Source: Bacteroides intestinalis (GTDB lineage: Bacteria > Bacteroidota > Bacteroidia > Bacteroidales > Bacteroidaceae). From it: a stretch of DNA of 64,000 bases. The notes below the pieces were generated by a model. That model worked only from the letters and a program-made list of their open reading frames with translations. It made no database searches and was not told the DNA's origin. The stretch covers positions 5,402 to 69,401 of the forward strand of contig NZ_QRZF01000028.1 of assembly GCF_003464595.1 (NCBI RefSeq), given 5' to 3'. Positions 35,301 to 43,909 of this stretch are shown one piece after another; position 1 is the stretch's first letter, and each line of letters opens with the position of its first letter. A program made the translations under genes and the position numbers.

Positions 35301-36818
35301 ATGATAACACCGCAAGACAAAGAGTTGCTTACGCAAAAAGGTATCTCAGAAGAACAGATAGCCGAACAACTGGCTTGTTTCGAGAAAGGTTTTCCATATT
35401 TGAAGCTGGCTGCTGCCGCTTCTCTGGAAAAAGGAATTCTGGCTCCTGCAGCAGATGAGCAAAAGCTCTATCTCGATGCATGGGACGCTTATACCCGGAC
35501 AGATAAGGTGGTAGTGAAGTTTGTTCCTGCATCAGGTGCAGCGAGCCGTATGTTCAAGAATTTGTTCGAATTTCTCGGAGCTGATTATGATACCCCCGAA
35601 ACTAAATTTGAAAAGACATTCTTTGAACAGATTGAAAAATTCGCTTTCTATGATGATTTGAATGCTGCCTGTGAGAAGATGTCTGGAAAAGATATTCCTG
35701 CGTTGGTGTCTGAAGGAAACTATAAAGCCGTAGTTGCTGCACTGCTTGAAGCTGCAGGATTGAATTACGGTGCATTGCCGAAAGGTCTGCTGAAATTCCA
35801 CAGATATGAAGACGGTAACCGTACACCGCTGGAAGAACATCTTGTAGAGGGTGCGCTCTATGCAGCTAATAAGAATGGTAAAGTAAATGTGCATTTTACA
35901 GTTTCTCCCGAACACCGCCGTTTGTTTGAAGCATTGGTAGCAGATAAAGCGGCTGTTTATGCAAAGAAATACGGAGTAGATTATAATGTAACTTTCTCTG
36001 AGCAGAAACCGAGTACGGATACGATTGCTGCTGATATGGATAATCAACCTTTCCGTGATAATGGTAAGTTGCTGTTCCGTCCGGGTGGCCATGGTGCATT
36101 GATCGAAAATCTGAATGACCTGGATGCAGATGTGATCTTTATTAAGAATATTGATAATGTGGTGCCCGATAAGCTGAAAGGTGATACTGTGCTCTACAAA
36201 AAGTTGATTGCCGGAGTATTGGTTGCTTTGCAACAAAAGGCATTTGCTTATCTGGAACTTTTGGACAGTGGCAGATATACTCATGAACAGGTGATTGAAA
36301 TACTGCAATTCCTGCAAAAGAAACTCTTCTGTAAGAACCCTGAAACCAAGAATCTGGAAGATGCCGAACTTGTACTTTATCTGAAAGAGAAGTTGAACCG
36401 TCCGATGCGTGTATGCGGTATGGTGAAGAATGTAGGCGAACCGGGTGGTGGCCCGTTCTTGGCATATAACAGTGACGGAACTATTTCTTTGCAAATTCTA
36501 GAAAGCTCCCAAATTGATATGGATGATTCGGAGAAGAAAGAAATGTTTGAGAAAGGAACGCACTTTAATCCTGTAGATCTGGTTTGTGCCGTACGTGATT
36601 ATAAAGGTCATAAATTTGACCTTGCAAATTTCGTAGATAAAGCTACCGGTTTTATTTCTTACAAATCGAAGAATGGTAAGGATCTTAAAGCCCTGGAACT
36701 TCCCGGTTTGTGGAACGGTGCAATGAGTGACTGGAATACAGTATTTGTAGAGGTGCCTCTAAGTACATTCAATCCGGTGAAGACGGTGAATGATTTGCTG
36801 AGAGATCAACATCAATAA
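35301..36818 (+). CDS. DUF4301 family protein
   Basis: The 505-residue protein from MITPQDKELLTQKGISEEQI matches my recollection of the DUF4301 family of Bacteroidetes. Conserved-looking blocks include FVPASGAASRMFKNLFEFL, PKGLLKFHRY with the following RTPLEEHLVEGALYA, LFRPGGHGALIENLNDLDADVIFIKNIDNVVPD and GGPFLAYNSDG. The P-G-G-H-G-A-L-I-E-N segment and SGAASRM loop suggest a nucleotidyltransferase-like fold that binds sugar or nucleotide, but the function is not established. It is cytoplasmic and monocistronic. Confidence 0.85.
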   Translation: MITPQDKELLTQKGISEEQIAEQLACFEKGFPYLKLAAAASLEKGILAPAADEQKLYLDAWDAYTRTDKVVVKFVPASGAASRMFKNLFEFLGADYDTPETKFEKTFFEQIEKFAFYDDLNAACEKMSGKDIPALVSEGNYKAVVAALLEAAGLNYGALPKGLLKFHRYEDGNRTPLEEHLVEGALYAANKNGKVNVHFTVSPEHRRLFEALVADKAAVYAKKYGVDYNVTFSEQKPSTDTIAADMDNQPFRDNGKLLFRPGGHGALIENLNDLDADVIFIKNIDNVVPDKLKGDTVLYKKLIAGVLVALQQKAFAYLELLDSGRYTHEQVIEILQFLQKKLFCKNPETKNLEDAELVLYLKEKLNRPMRVCGMVKNVGEPGGGPFLAYNSDGTISLQILESSQIDMDDSEKKEMFEKGTHFNPVDLVCAVRDYKGHKFDLANFVDKATGFISYKSKNGKDLKALELPGLWNGAMSDWNTVFVEVPLSTFNPVKTVNDLLRDQHQ

Positions 36819-36823
36819 ATGAT

Positions 36824-36906
36824 ACTTGCGGCTGCGTAGGTCAACACTTGCTGCTGTGTAAGCTTACACTTGTACAAGTGAAAGGTAACGCAGCCGCAAG
36901 TGTTTT
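36824..36906. terminator. Nested-palindrome terminator between convergent genes
   Basis: A perfect 14-bp outer stem (ACTTGCGGCTGCGT at 36824 with its complement at 36888) encloses two further perfect 14-bp palindromes, GTGTAAGCTTACAC (36856) and CACTTGTACAAGTG (36867), which share three bases. GTTTTTATT follows on the plus strand. It ends the DUF4301 transcript and may also serve the convergent receptor gene. Confidence 0.8.
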
Positions 36907-36908
36907 TA

Positions 36909-39269
36909 TTAGAATTCCACCGTAAGTCCAATTGACGGTAAAACTGTTCCACTTTCCTGCTTTAAATATTTCATTTTATATCTTTGTTCTCCAATGGGAG
37001 CAGAAGGATTTTCGATAACTCCTGTACTCATAATCACATCCTGCTGTTTCAGTTTGCTTCCTGTTATATTCTGTATATCAATGTAAAAGCCTACCATGCA
37101 ACGATGGAAATAGAAAGACTTATCTATACGAACATCGAATTGGGCAAAGTTGGGAAGGCGTTCTGTATTATACTTTGAATAATCATAATATGGACGTCCT
37201 TGCGCATTCCATGCTTCAACCAATGAAGACTTATCTTCATCATAAGGAGTATAAGGAGCACCACCGATATAACTGAGTTTACCTCCAATGCTCCAACGGC
37301 GAGGCAGATTGTAGGTGCCACTGACATTGAGGATAAAACGATTATCCCACGCAGAGGAGATATCACGGAATTTACTACGAAATAATGTGAGTGAAGATAC
37401 AAAATTAAATTGTCCCGGTGCTTGCCAACGCAACATGGTTTCTATGCCATAAGCTCGTCCGCGCTCTGTAGGAATCAGTACTTCATTACCTACAGTACCA
37501 TAATCATCTCCTTTACATGCCAATGGAATATTATCCCGTACGGAAAGGGGCATGCGTCCATATCGTTTGAAGAATCCTTCCGCCGAAATCATCAATCTGT
37601 CTTCCAAATGCCAGTCAAGCCCAAGACTGGTTTCCATAACCTGCATGTATTTAAGGTTCTTATTTATATAGATGCCGTCATTGTCTTTAAATCCTAAAGC
37701 TGTATATGGGGGGAGTTGATAATACAATCCTGCACTTCCACTTAATGCCCATTGCTTGGTAAGATCATAGGATAATGAAAAACGGGGAGAAAGTTGCTTC
37801 CATAACTCCTTCATTTCCTGATTGTAATTATTGCCATCTATCCGGATACCTGCTGAAGCGGAGAACCGTTTATTCGTGCTGATATAGTCTGTGGAGAAGA
37901 AGCCGCCCCAACTGAATATGTTCAAATCCGTGTGGTAAATAGAACTGGAACTGAGTATTCGTTGTTTGGTACGGTTGGTATAATTAGAATAATTCACTTC
38001 GGCACCTTCTTTCAAAGTCCATTGCCCCAGTCTTGTTCGATTTTCGAAACGAAGGGTAGTCTTTTGCTCTACAGATCGCAGACGGAGGGTTAGATTATCT
38101 TCCGAAGAATCATCGTTATTCAGATATTTCACATTACGGTTATTCAGATAATTATGACTTAGCGTGAGTGTTTGTACGTGTTTTCCTGCATAATGGCGAT
38201 AAGATGCTCCTACAGTGAATGTTTCCTGATGAATGGTAGGAAGATAACTTAATATATATTCCGCATCTTCTCCTTTCTCGTCCGTATTCAGTTTCATTTT
38301 ATCAATTCCTACCAGACCCAGTACAGTCAGTTCATCATGGGCTGATAATTTTGTCTTTAGTTTGAATTGCCCGTCAATGAAATTAGGCAGGAAAGGTAGG
38401 CCCAATGCCTTGAATAATAATTGAAGATACGATTGTCGGATAGAGAACAGGTACGTCGTTTTATCGCTCAGGTGTCCGTTACCACTGAAGGATACTTCGG
38501 AAGCTCCCAAGGTCGCTTTATAAGTCTGTTTATCCGGATTACCATCTCTTAAACGGAAATCTAATACAGAACTCATTGCTCCGGAACGATCCGCAGGAAA
38601 TGCTCCGGTATAGAAACTGATTTCCCGTATCAAATCTGCATTAACGATGCTAACTGGACCACCTGATGCTCCCTGTGTAGCAAAGTGATTGATATTTGGG
38701 ATCTCTATTCCATCCATATAGAAACGGTTTTCAGAGGGTGATCCACCCCGTACAATCAAATCGTTTCTGTATCCGATAGGTGAGAATGATACACCTGGAT
38801 ATGCCCGCACAATTCGCGAAATATCCCGGTTTCCTCCCGGACTTTTTTCTATCTCTTGTAACCCAATAATACGCATACTTACCGGACTCTCCACGGTTTT
38901 CCTAAAAGGGGAGGGGGTTACCACAATTGCAGCCAGCATATTTTCATCTTCTTCCATCTCAATCTCAATGAAAGGTGTAGAGGCAGAAACCAAATACTCG
39001 GAAGTTACAGCACTTTTATATCCTATCAGCGTTGCTTCGAAACGATAAATTCCAGGTGGTATTTGTTCTATATGGAACATACCCAGTGAATCTGTGGATG
39101 CTCCTTTACCAGGGATACCTGTAACCACTATGTTGGCATATGCCACCAGTTGCCGAGATTGTTTATCAATGACTTTTCCGCGCACGGAGTAGTTGACTGT
39201 AGCAGCGTAGATACACACATTGCACAGTAGCAGTGAAAGTGTCAGTATAATATGTTTGCTTGTTACCAT
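36909..39269 (-). CDS. TonB-dependent outer-membrane receptor with carboxypeptidase-like domain
   Basis: The 786-residue protein has a signal peptide (HIILTLSLLLCNVCIYA), a CarboxypepD_reg-like domain (about 25-110, SVRGKVIDKQSRQLVAYANIVV), a plug domain (about 115-235, IVVTPSPFRKTVESPVSMRII, VRGGSPSENRFYMDGIEIPN) and a 22-strand-type barrel ending in a terminal Phe (VLPSIGLTVEF). No SusD partner is adjacent, so it looks like a solitary receptor. The substrate is unknown. A TATATTTG box lies only 6 bp before the ATG. Confidence 0.92.
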   Translation of the reverse strand: MVTSKHIILTLSLLLCNVCIYAATVNYSVRGKVIDKQSRQLVAYANIVVTGIPGKGASTDSLGMFHIEQIPPGIYRFEATLIGYKSAVTSEYLVSASTPFIEIEMEEDENMLAAIVVTPSPFRKTVESPVSMRIIGLQEIEKSPGGNRDISRIVRAYPGVSFSPIGYRNDLIVRGGSPSENRFYMDGIEIPNINHFATQGASGGPVSIVNADLIREISFYTGAFPADRSGAMSSVLDFRLRDGNPDKQTYKATLGASEVSFSGNGHLSDKTTYLFSIRQSYLQLLFKALGLPFLPNFIDGQFKLKTKLSAHDELTVLGLVGIDKMKLNTDEKGEDAEYILSYLPTIHQETFTVGASYRHYAGKHVQTLTLSHNYLNNRNVKYLNNDDSSEDNLTLRLRSVEQKTTLRFENRTRLGQWTLKEGAEVNYSNYTNRTKQRILSSSSIYHTDLNIFSWGGFFSTDYISTNKRFSASAGIRIDGNNYNQEMKELWKQLSPRFSLSYDLTKQWALSGSAGLYYQLPPYTALGFKDNDGIYINKNLKYMQVMETSLGLDWHLEDRLMISAEGFFKRYGRMPLSVRDNIPLACKGDDYGTVGNEVLIPTERGRAYGIETMLRWQAPGQFNFVSSLTLFRSKFRDISSAWDNRFILNVSGTYNLPRRWSIGGKLSYIGGAPYTPYDEDKSSLVEAWNAQGRPYYDYSKYNTERLPNFAQFDVRIDKSFYFHRCMVGFYIDIQNITGSKLKQQDVIMSTGVIENPSAPIGEQRYKMKYLKQESGTVLPSIGLTVEF

Positions 39270-39274
39270 ATATG

Positions 39275-39282
39275 CAAATATA
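39275..39282 (-). promoter_or_regulatory. Possible -7 box abutting the TonB receptor start
   Basis: The reverse strand reads TATATTTG, an exact TAnnTTTG match, and its last base is 6 bp from the ATG at 39269. Used as a promoter it would give a leaderless message. The region is AT-rich, so chance is possible. Confidence 0.35.
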
Positions 39283-39318
39283 GATATTATTGATATATAA
39301 TAGATGGAACAGGGGCAT

Positions 39319-39351
39319 AAAAAAAACTGTCCGGAAATTATTCCGAACAGT
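39319..39351 (-). terminator. Terminator of the CSD-RRM operon
   Basis: On the minus strand ACTGTTCGGAA pairs with TTTCCGGACAGT around a short loop, followed by a run of seven or more T. It lies 25 bp after the RRM gene stop. Confidence 0.88.
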
Positions 39352-39376
39352 TCTCATTTGTTGTTTAGCTGTAAGA

Positions 39377-39763
39377 TTAATATCTTCCACCGCGGTCGCC
39401 GCCATAGCCACCACCACGATTGCCACCGCCGTAACCACCGCCACGGTTGCCACCGCCGTAACCGCCACCACGGTTACCGCCGCCGTAACCACCACTACGG
39501 TTGCCGCCTGCAGGTCTTTCTGTTCTAGGGCGAGCTACGCTTACTGCGATATTCTTGCCTTCAAATTCTGTTTCGTTAAGAGTGTCAATAGCCTTCTGAC
39601 CTTCTTCATCATTCGGCATTTCTACGAAGCCGAAACCGCGTGAACGTCCCGTCTCTCTGTCGTTAATAATGTAGGCTGAAGTTACTTCGCCATACTGTGA
39701 AAATAATTCCTGTAAGCTGTCACTGTTTGTGTTCCAGCTTAAGTTTGCAACATAAATGTTCAT
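39377..39763 (-). CDS. RRM-domain RNA-binding protein with Gly-rich tail
   Basis: The 128-residue protein has one RRM (residues 1-80): RNP2 NIYVANLSW at the N-terminus and RNP1 RGFGFVEM at about 43-50. The tail is a repeated GGYGGGNRG unit (9 residues, 27 bp, four copies with variants) ending in DRGGRY. Bacteroides lack a clear Hfq, and RRM proteins of this kind are candidates for global RNA chaperones; in B. thetaiotaomicron an RRM protein (RbpB) is reported to bind small RNAs. It lies 22 bp after the cold-shock-domain gene on the same strand. Confidence 0.92.
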   Translation of the reverse strand: MNIYVANLSWNTNSDSLQELFSQYGEVTSAYIINDRETGRSRGFGFVEMPNDEEGQKAIDTLNETEFEGKNIAVSVARPRTERPAGGNRSGGYGGGNRGGGYGGGNRGGGYGGGNRGGGYGGDRGGRY

Positions 39764-39785
39764 TTCTTTTTGTAAGTTAAAATTG

Positions 39786-40235
39786 TTATTTATTAATGAT
39801 TGAGATCCGCACGGCGTTCATACCTCGCGTACCGCGTTCAATTTCAAATGTAACGTTGTCTCCTTCCGTTATACCTTCAGGAGCAGAAGTAATATGGAAA
39901 AAATATTTTTCACCACTTCCTAAATCTTTTATAAAACCATAACCTCTGGATACATTAAAATGTTCAATGCGTCCGTTTAAAGGCAGAATTTCTTCTGCTT
40001 CGCCTTTTTTAGGAATTGATATTTCTATTTCAGAAGCATCTATTTCTTCTTTAGGCTTTACACCTTCGGGTGTAGAATGAAGAATACCGTTTTCGTCTAC
40101 GTATGCCAGCATCTCTTCGAAACTACGGCTACCGCTGCTCAAGCGTTCTTCTTTTCTTTTCTGTTTTTCTTCTCGCTTACTCTGTTTCGCTTTTTCTCTG
40201 TCTCTTTTACTTGATGTTACTCTTTTTACTGCCAT
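39786..40235 (-). CDS. Cold-shock-domain protein with Lys/Arg-rich N-terminus
   Basis: From the ATG at 40235 (MAVKRVTSSKRDREKAKQSK) the 149-residue protein has a highly basic coiled N-terminal arm (1-40), a linker, and a C-terminal cold-shock domain (about 85-149) with the RNP1-like SRGYGFIKD and RNP2-like KYFFHIT. It should bind single-stranded RNA. It is the first gene of a two-gene unit with the RRM protein and has a leader of about 215 nt. Confidence 0.9.
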   Translation of the reverse strand: MAVKRVTSSKRDREKAKQSKREEKQKRKEERLSSGSRSFEEMLAYVDENGILHSTPEGVKPKEEIDASEIEISIPKKGEAEEILPLNGRIEHFNVSRGYGFIKDLGSGEKYFFHITSAPEGITEGDNVTFEIERGTRGMNAVRISIINK

Positions 40236-40255
40236 TCTAAAATTATTATATATTA

Positions 40256-40275
40256 TGCAGTTTAAAAACACTGCA
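40256..40275 (-). promoter_or_regulatory. Leader hairpin next to the cold-shock gene start
   Basis: TGCAGT and ACTGCA flank an 8-base A/T-rich loop, 21-40 nt before the ATG. It lies close enough to the start to affect ribosome access. Confidence 0.4.
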
Positions 40276-40388
40276 CTTAGTTTTTCTGACTAATGGTAGC
40301 ATGCAATCATTTTGAGATTAGCATACAACAATTAAATCGTATAATGAACAAAGGAGCTGATTATGAGGTCAAATTTGGAATGGAATAA

Positions 40389-40406
40389 TTTGCGGAATTC
40401 CGCAAA
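40389..40406 (-). promoter_or_regulatory. 18-bp perfect palindrome in the cold-shock leader
   Basis: TTTGCGGAATTCCGCAAA is perfectly self-complementary. It lies about 45-60 nt into the predicted leader of the cold-shock gene and could act as an RNA hairpin or a DNA operator. Confidence 0.55.
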
Positions 40407-40456
40407 GGCAAACATGCACAAAGAAGATTTCAGAATAAACCCTATTGTTTATGGTA

Positions 40457-40464
40457 CAAAGATA
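40457..40464 (-). promoter_or_regulatory. -7 box of the CSD-RRM operon
   Basis: The reverse strand reads TATCTTTG, an exact consensus match, giving a leader of about 215 nt. No ORF of note lies inside the leader. Confidence 0.6.
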
Positions 40465-40531
40465 CAGATAAAAATGAGCTATCCATTCGTTTTTTCAATT
40501 ATTTAAAGCAGTAGCTACTTATTTTTTTATG

Positions 40532-40539
40532 TACATTTG
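40532..40539 (+). promoter_or_regulatory. purT promoter -7 box
   Basis: TACATTTG matches TAnnTTTG, 28 bp before the purT ATG. Confidence 0.65.
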
Positions 40540-40567
40540 TGCTTCTTAATATAAACACATAGCAAAA

Positions 40568-41734
40568 ATGAAGAAGATTTTATTGTTAGGTTCCGGTGAA
40601 CTGGGTAAGGAGTTCGTTATTTCTGCCCAACGTAAAGGCCAATATATCATTGCCTGCGACTCGTATGCCGGAGCGCCGGCCATGCAAGTGGCTGATGAAT
40701 GTGAGGTGTTCAGTATGCTTGACGGCGATGCTTTGGAACGTGTAGTACGCAAACACCAGCCGGATATTATTGTACCGGAAATTGAGGCCATTCGTACAGA
40801 ACGTCTTTATGATTTTGAAAAAGAAGGTATTCAGGTAGTACCCAGTGCACGTGCTGTGAATTTTACTATGAATCGCAAGGCTATACGTGATCTTGCTGCT
40901 CAGGAATTGGGCTTGAAAACAGCTAAATATTTTTATGCCAAATCTTTCGATGAGTTAAAGGCTGCTTCTGAGAAAATAGGTTTTCCTTGTGTGGTGAAAC
41001 CATTGATGTCTTCTTCAGGAAAAGGACAGTCTCTTGTGAAGAGTGCGGATGAACTGGAACATGCTTGGGAATATGGTTGCAACGGTAGTCGTGGTGATAT
41101 AAAGGAACTTATTATTGAAGAATTTATAAAGTTTGATAGCGAAATAACTCTGCTTACTGTAACGCAAAAGAATGGTCCTACATTATTTTGTCCTCCTATC
41201 GGTCATGTACAAAAGGGGGGAGACTATCGCGAAAGTTTCCAGCCTGCTCACATTGATCCTGCTCACTTGAAAGAAGCACAGAAAATGGCTGAAAAAGTAA
41301 CACGTGCTCTGACGGGTGCCGGTCTTTGGGGAGTTGAATTTTTCTTGAGTCATGAAAATGGAGTGTATTTCTCGGAACTTTCTCCGCGTCCACATGATAC
41401 GGGTATGGTGACTTTAGCCGGTACACAAAATCTGAATGAGTTTGAACTTCATTTGCGTGCAGTACTCGGCCTGCCCATTCCAAATATAAAGCAGGAAAGA
41501 ATAGGAGCCAGTGCTGTTATTCTCTCAACAATTGCCAGCCAGAAACGTCCGAATTATCGGGGTATTGAGGAGGTGACAAAAGAAGAGGATACCTATATTC
41601 GCATTTTTGGTAAACCGACAACACGTGTTAACCGTCGTATGGGAGTAGTATTGTGTTATGCACCGCTGAATTCAGATTTGGATGCATTACGGGACAAAGC
41701 AAAACGTATTGCTGAAAAAGTAGAAGTATATTAA
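40568..41734 (+). CDS. purT: Formate-dependent GAR transformylase
   Basis: The 388-residue ATP-grasp enzyme has [20 protein letters not shown] at the N-terminus (GAR site), [28 protein letters not shown] in the ATP-grasp core, [29 protein letters not shown] and the C-terminal [15 protein letters not shown]. It uses formate and ATP to formylate GAR in purine synthesis, without folate. It is monocistronic with its own promoter and terminator. Confidence 0.97.
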   Translation: MKKILLLGSGELGKEFVISAQRKGQYIIACDSYAGAPAMQVADECEVFSMLDGDALERVVRKHQPDIIVPEIEAIRTERLYDFEKEGIQVVPSARAVNFTMNRKAIRDLAAQELGLKTAKYFYAKSFDELKAASEKIGFPCVVKPLMSSSGKGQSLVKSADELEHAWEYGCNGSRGDIKELIIEEFIKFDSEITLLTVTQKNGPTLFCPPIGHVQKGGDYRESFQPAHIDPAHLKEAQKMAEKVTRALTGAGLWGVEFFLSHENGVYFSELSPRPHDTGMVTLAGTQNLNEFELHLRAVLGLPIPNIKQERIGASAVILSTIASQKRPNYRGIEEVTKEEDTYIRIFGKPTTRVNRRMGVVLCYAPLNSDLDALRDKAKRIAEKVEVY

Positions 41735-41752
41735 GATTTACTTTATATAAGA

Positions 41753-41789
41753 AAAACAGTTGCCATGGAAAATTTGGCAACTGTTTTTT
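41753..41789. terminator. purT terminator, possibly bidirectional
   Basis: AAAACAGTTGCCA pairs exactly with TGGCAACTGTTTT (13 bp) around a 9-base loop, with T run-on on the plus strand and A before the stem, so it can serve the convergent gene ending at 41800 too. Confidence 0.88.
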
Positions 41790-41799
41790 ACTTTAATAT

Positions 41800-42300
41800 T
41801 TAGATATATATTCCATATAATATATCGTATGGTTTTCCACCAAAAGGTGTCTTTTCCAATTCTGCCATAATTTGGGTCAGTTTTTCTTCCATGTCTCCTC
41901 GATGTTCTGCCGGATCAAAATCATAGTAATCTCTTAATCCTACCGGAGTTCCACTCTCGTCAAAAAATACAGTTGCACAACCTAAGGCATAATCAAATTC
42001 ATCGTTGTTGTAGAAGGATATGCATTTAGAGTAGTATTGCTTACCGTTGATTTTCACAGTGGTAGCGCCCTGTAGTTTACCACCGGCTTTCTCTTGCTCC
42101 TTAACAGCTTCTTCGGCGATCCTTTTAAACACATCATCGCTTACAATAAGGGTTTCTCCGCCTTTTAGCAAGTAATGCATCAAGCATTCTTTTTCAAATT
42201 CGCTATTAAGTTTTTCTGCGATGGGCTTTAGTATCTCTGTGAGTCTTTTCTCGAATATTTTCCACAAGCTCTTAAAAAAATCATCTTTATTCTTTTCCAT
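41800..42300 (-). CDS. Hypothetical protein, possible effector-like C-terminus
   Basis: I do not recognise the family. The 166-residue protein is soluble and charged, with a helical N-terminal half (FFKSLWKIFEKRLTEILKPIAEKL) and a C-terminal part containing ALGCATVFFDESGTPVGLRDYYDFDP. That segment weakly recalls the D-x-Y-D-F closing blocks seen in some polymorphic-toxin domains, but the rest does not support it. No signal peptide is seen. It stands alone between purT and rpiA. Confidence 0.6.
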   Translation of the reverse strand: MEKNKDDFFKSLWKIFEKRLTEILKPIAEKLNSEFEKECLMHYLLKGGETLIVSDDVFKRIAEEAVKEQEKAGGKLQGATTVKINGKQYYSKCISFYNNDEFDYALGCATVFFDESGTPVGLRDYYDFDPAEHRGDMEEKLTQIMAELEKTPFGGKPYDILYGIYI

Positions 42301-42378
42301 CTTTGTGAATATTTATATGATTAGATTTCACAAATCTCGTAAAAAAGAATGATTTCATCAAATAAATGTGGATGTTTT

Positions 42379-43080
42379 TTATTTCGCGACTACTATTTCA
42401 ACATCATATCCGATAAAAAGTCCGCTTTCAATTACTCCGGTAATCGCTTTTAAATTTTCTTCCAAAGAAGGATCAATGTAACTGAAGCGGGTATCAAGAA
42501 TAAAATTACCATTTTCAGTCAAAATAGGCCCGTCTTTTCTACTGGCAAGACGCAGTGTTATTTCGGAAGCTCCTAATCGCTGCATCTCACTCTCTACAAG
42601 AGTCAATGCGCTTGGAAAGACTTCTACAGGTATTGGAAAGCGGCTCCCCAAATGATCAACCAGTTTTGTGTCATCAACAATAATGAAATTCTTACCACTA
42701 CTTTTTATCAGAAGTTTTTCTTTGAACATGGCTCCACCACGTCCTTTTATCAGACTCCGTTCCGGATCTACTTCATCAGCACCATCAAAAGCCCAATCCG
42801 GACGTTTATTCCAAAGAGTGGTTTGTGGTATACCCAGTTGTATGCAGGTCATGGAAATTTCAGCAGAGGCAGGGATAACCTCTATGTACAGAGATTCTTT
42901 GCGAATACGTTCCGCCAATGCAAATAATGTAAGGTAGACAGTAGAGCCGGAACCAGCCCCAATCACATCACCTTCTTTCGCCATTGCAGCAATTTCCTGT
43001 GCTACGATTTCTTTGCCCTCACGATTAATGATCGCATTCGACCATTGCAAATGATTTATCAGTTGATTATCCCATTTCAT
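42379..43080 (-). CDS. rpiA: Ribose-5-phosphate isomerase A
   Basis: The 233-residue enzyme has the RpiA motifs VIGAGSGSTVYL (phosphate loop), FDGADEVDP (catalytic Asp), LIKGRGGAMFKEK (catalytic Glu in the next helix) and a C-terminal GLFIGYDVEIVV. It interconverts ribose-5-phosphate and ribulose-5-phosphate in the pentose phosphate pathway. A 56-residue small gene ends 12 bp upstream on the same strand and probably shares the transcript. Confidence 0.97.
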   Translation of the reverse strand: MKWDNQLINHLQWSNAIINREGKEIVAQEIAAMAKEGDVIGAGSGSTVYLTLFALAERIRKESLYIEVIPASAEISMTCIQLGIPQTTLWNKRPDWAFDGADEVDPERSLIKGRGGAMFKEKLLIKSSGKNFIIVDDTKLVDHLGSRFPIPVEVFPSALTLVESEMQRLGASEITLRLASRKDGPILTENGNFILDTRFSYIDPSLEENLKAITGVIESGLFIGYDVEIVVAK

Positions 43081-43092
43081 TGTCAGAGGTTG

Positions 43093-43263
43093 CTAATCGT
43101 TATTATCTTCTTCGTCGTCAGTCAGGTTGTTCAGTTCTACTTCAAGTTCAACCAACTCTTGTTCCCAAATTTTTCTGATGTTTGCCGGCGTATTTTGGGG
43201 AGCTTCCTTAATACGTTTTTGAGCTAATGATACTTCATGCTCCAGCTGTGAACGTCTACTCAT
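43093..43263 (-). CDS. Small acidic coiled-coil protein, 56 residues
   Basis: On the minus strand an ORF starts with ATG at 43263 and ends with TAG at 43093. It begins MSRRSQLEHEVSLAQKRIKE, has NIRKIWEQELVELEVELNNL in the middle and ends in an acidic DDEEDNND tail. It reads as two heptad-like helices with a charged C-terminus. The gap to rpiA is only 12 bp, suggesting an operon. I recognise no family and infer no function. Confidence 0.65.
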   Translation of the reverse strand: MSRRSQLEHEVSLAQKRIKEAPQNTPANIRKIWEQELVELEVELNNLTDDEEDNND

Positions 43264-43343
43264 AAGTCTTGCTATTTATAGTTGTTTTTATAGATAACAT
43301 TCTGTTTTGTTCAATTGTTCTTATATTTGGTAAGAATTTTGTA

Positions 43344-43829
43344 TTACCCGAATAACTCGGGATAGATTTCTCCATCACCACCGGATACATCGAGGCTCTG
43401 TAGTAGTTTACCGTCAGGAGCATAGAAAAGCTGAATTTCTCTGTCAGAGTTATACTCTTCTATATCGATGATTACTACAGTAGGCATTTTGGGGAAGGTA
43501 ATTATCTTTATATATCTGATTTGTATAGGAGGGGTCTCTGTCTGCATAAATGCTTTAGCTACGGGAGCAGGGACATCTTCCAGGCTTTCGACGTTTGTCT
43601 CCGTCATTATCCATTGGGCATTGTTTCCGAACCAGGCGTTCATTTCGTGGCTATCTGAAACGAATCCGGCAATGTGGTAATCACTTTTATGCATCCATTC
43701 CACGGTCGTCACTTTAGGATACATCTTTTTGAAAGTTTCCTGTACTTTTTCCGGAGTATTTTCTGCGCATACGGAAGCAGATATCAGCAACAACAAGCCT
43801 GCCAATAAACTGAAATTAAACTTTTTCAT
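43344..43829 (-). CDS. PepSY-like (DUF2874) secreted protein
   Basis: The 161-residue protein starts with a signal peptide (FNFSLLAGLLLLISASVCA) and contains the Bacteroidetes PepSY-like domain: VQETFKKMYPKVTTVEWMHKSDYHIAGF followed by a second half-repeat IKIITFPKMPTVVIIDIEEY. Such proteins are periplasmic and may inhibit peptidases; evidence is thin. The ATG at 43829 follows an upstream in-frame TTG at 43835. Confidence 0.82.
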   Translation of the reverse strand: MKKFNFSLLAGLLLLISASVCAENTPEKVQETFKKMYPKVTTVEWMHKSDYHIAGFVSDSHEMNAWFGNNAQWIMTETNVESLEDVPAPVAKAFMQTETPPIQIRYIKIITFPKMPTVVIIDIEEYNSDREIQLFYAPDGKLLQSLDVSGGDGEIYPELFG

Positions 43830-43909
43830 AATCAAGGTCTGTTTTTAGTTGCTATTAGAAACAACCCTGGGAGGCTTTTGTTTGTTGCTGACAAAGACGT
43901 TTTAGAAGA

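Noticed and set aside
35532..36494. 320-codon minus-strand ORF
   Set aside because: It is the antisense shadow of the DUF4301 gene; its translation is Ile/Phe/Cys/Gln-rich with no motif, whereas the plus frame is a coherent family member with a promoter.
39383..39505. CRISPR-like or VNTR array
   Set aside because: The repeats are in frame and encode the GGYGGGNRG tail of the RRM protein; there are no unique spacers.
43347..43361. Hairpin CCCGA-ATAAC-TCGGG at the end of the PepSY-like gene
   Set aside because: It overlaps the coding end and no T run follows on the minus strand, so a terminator call is not supported.
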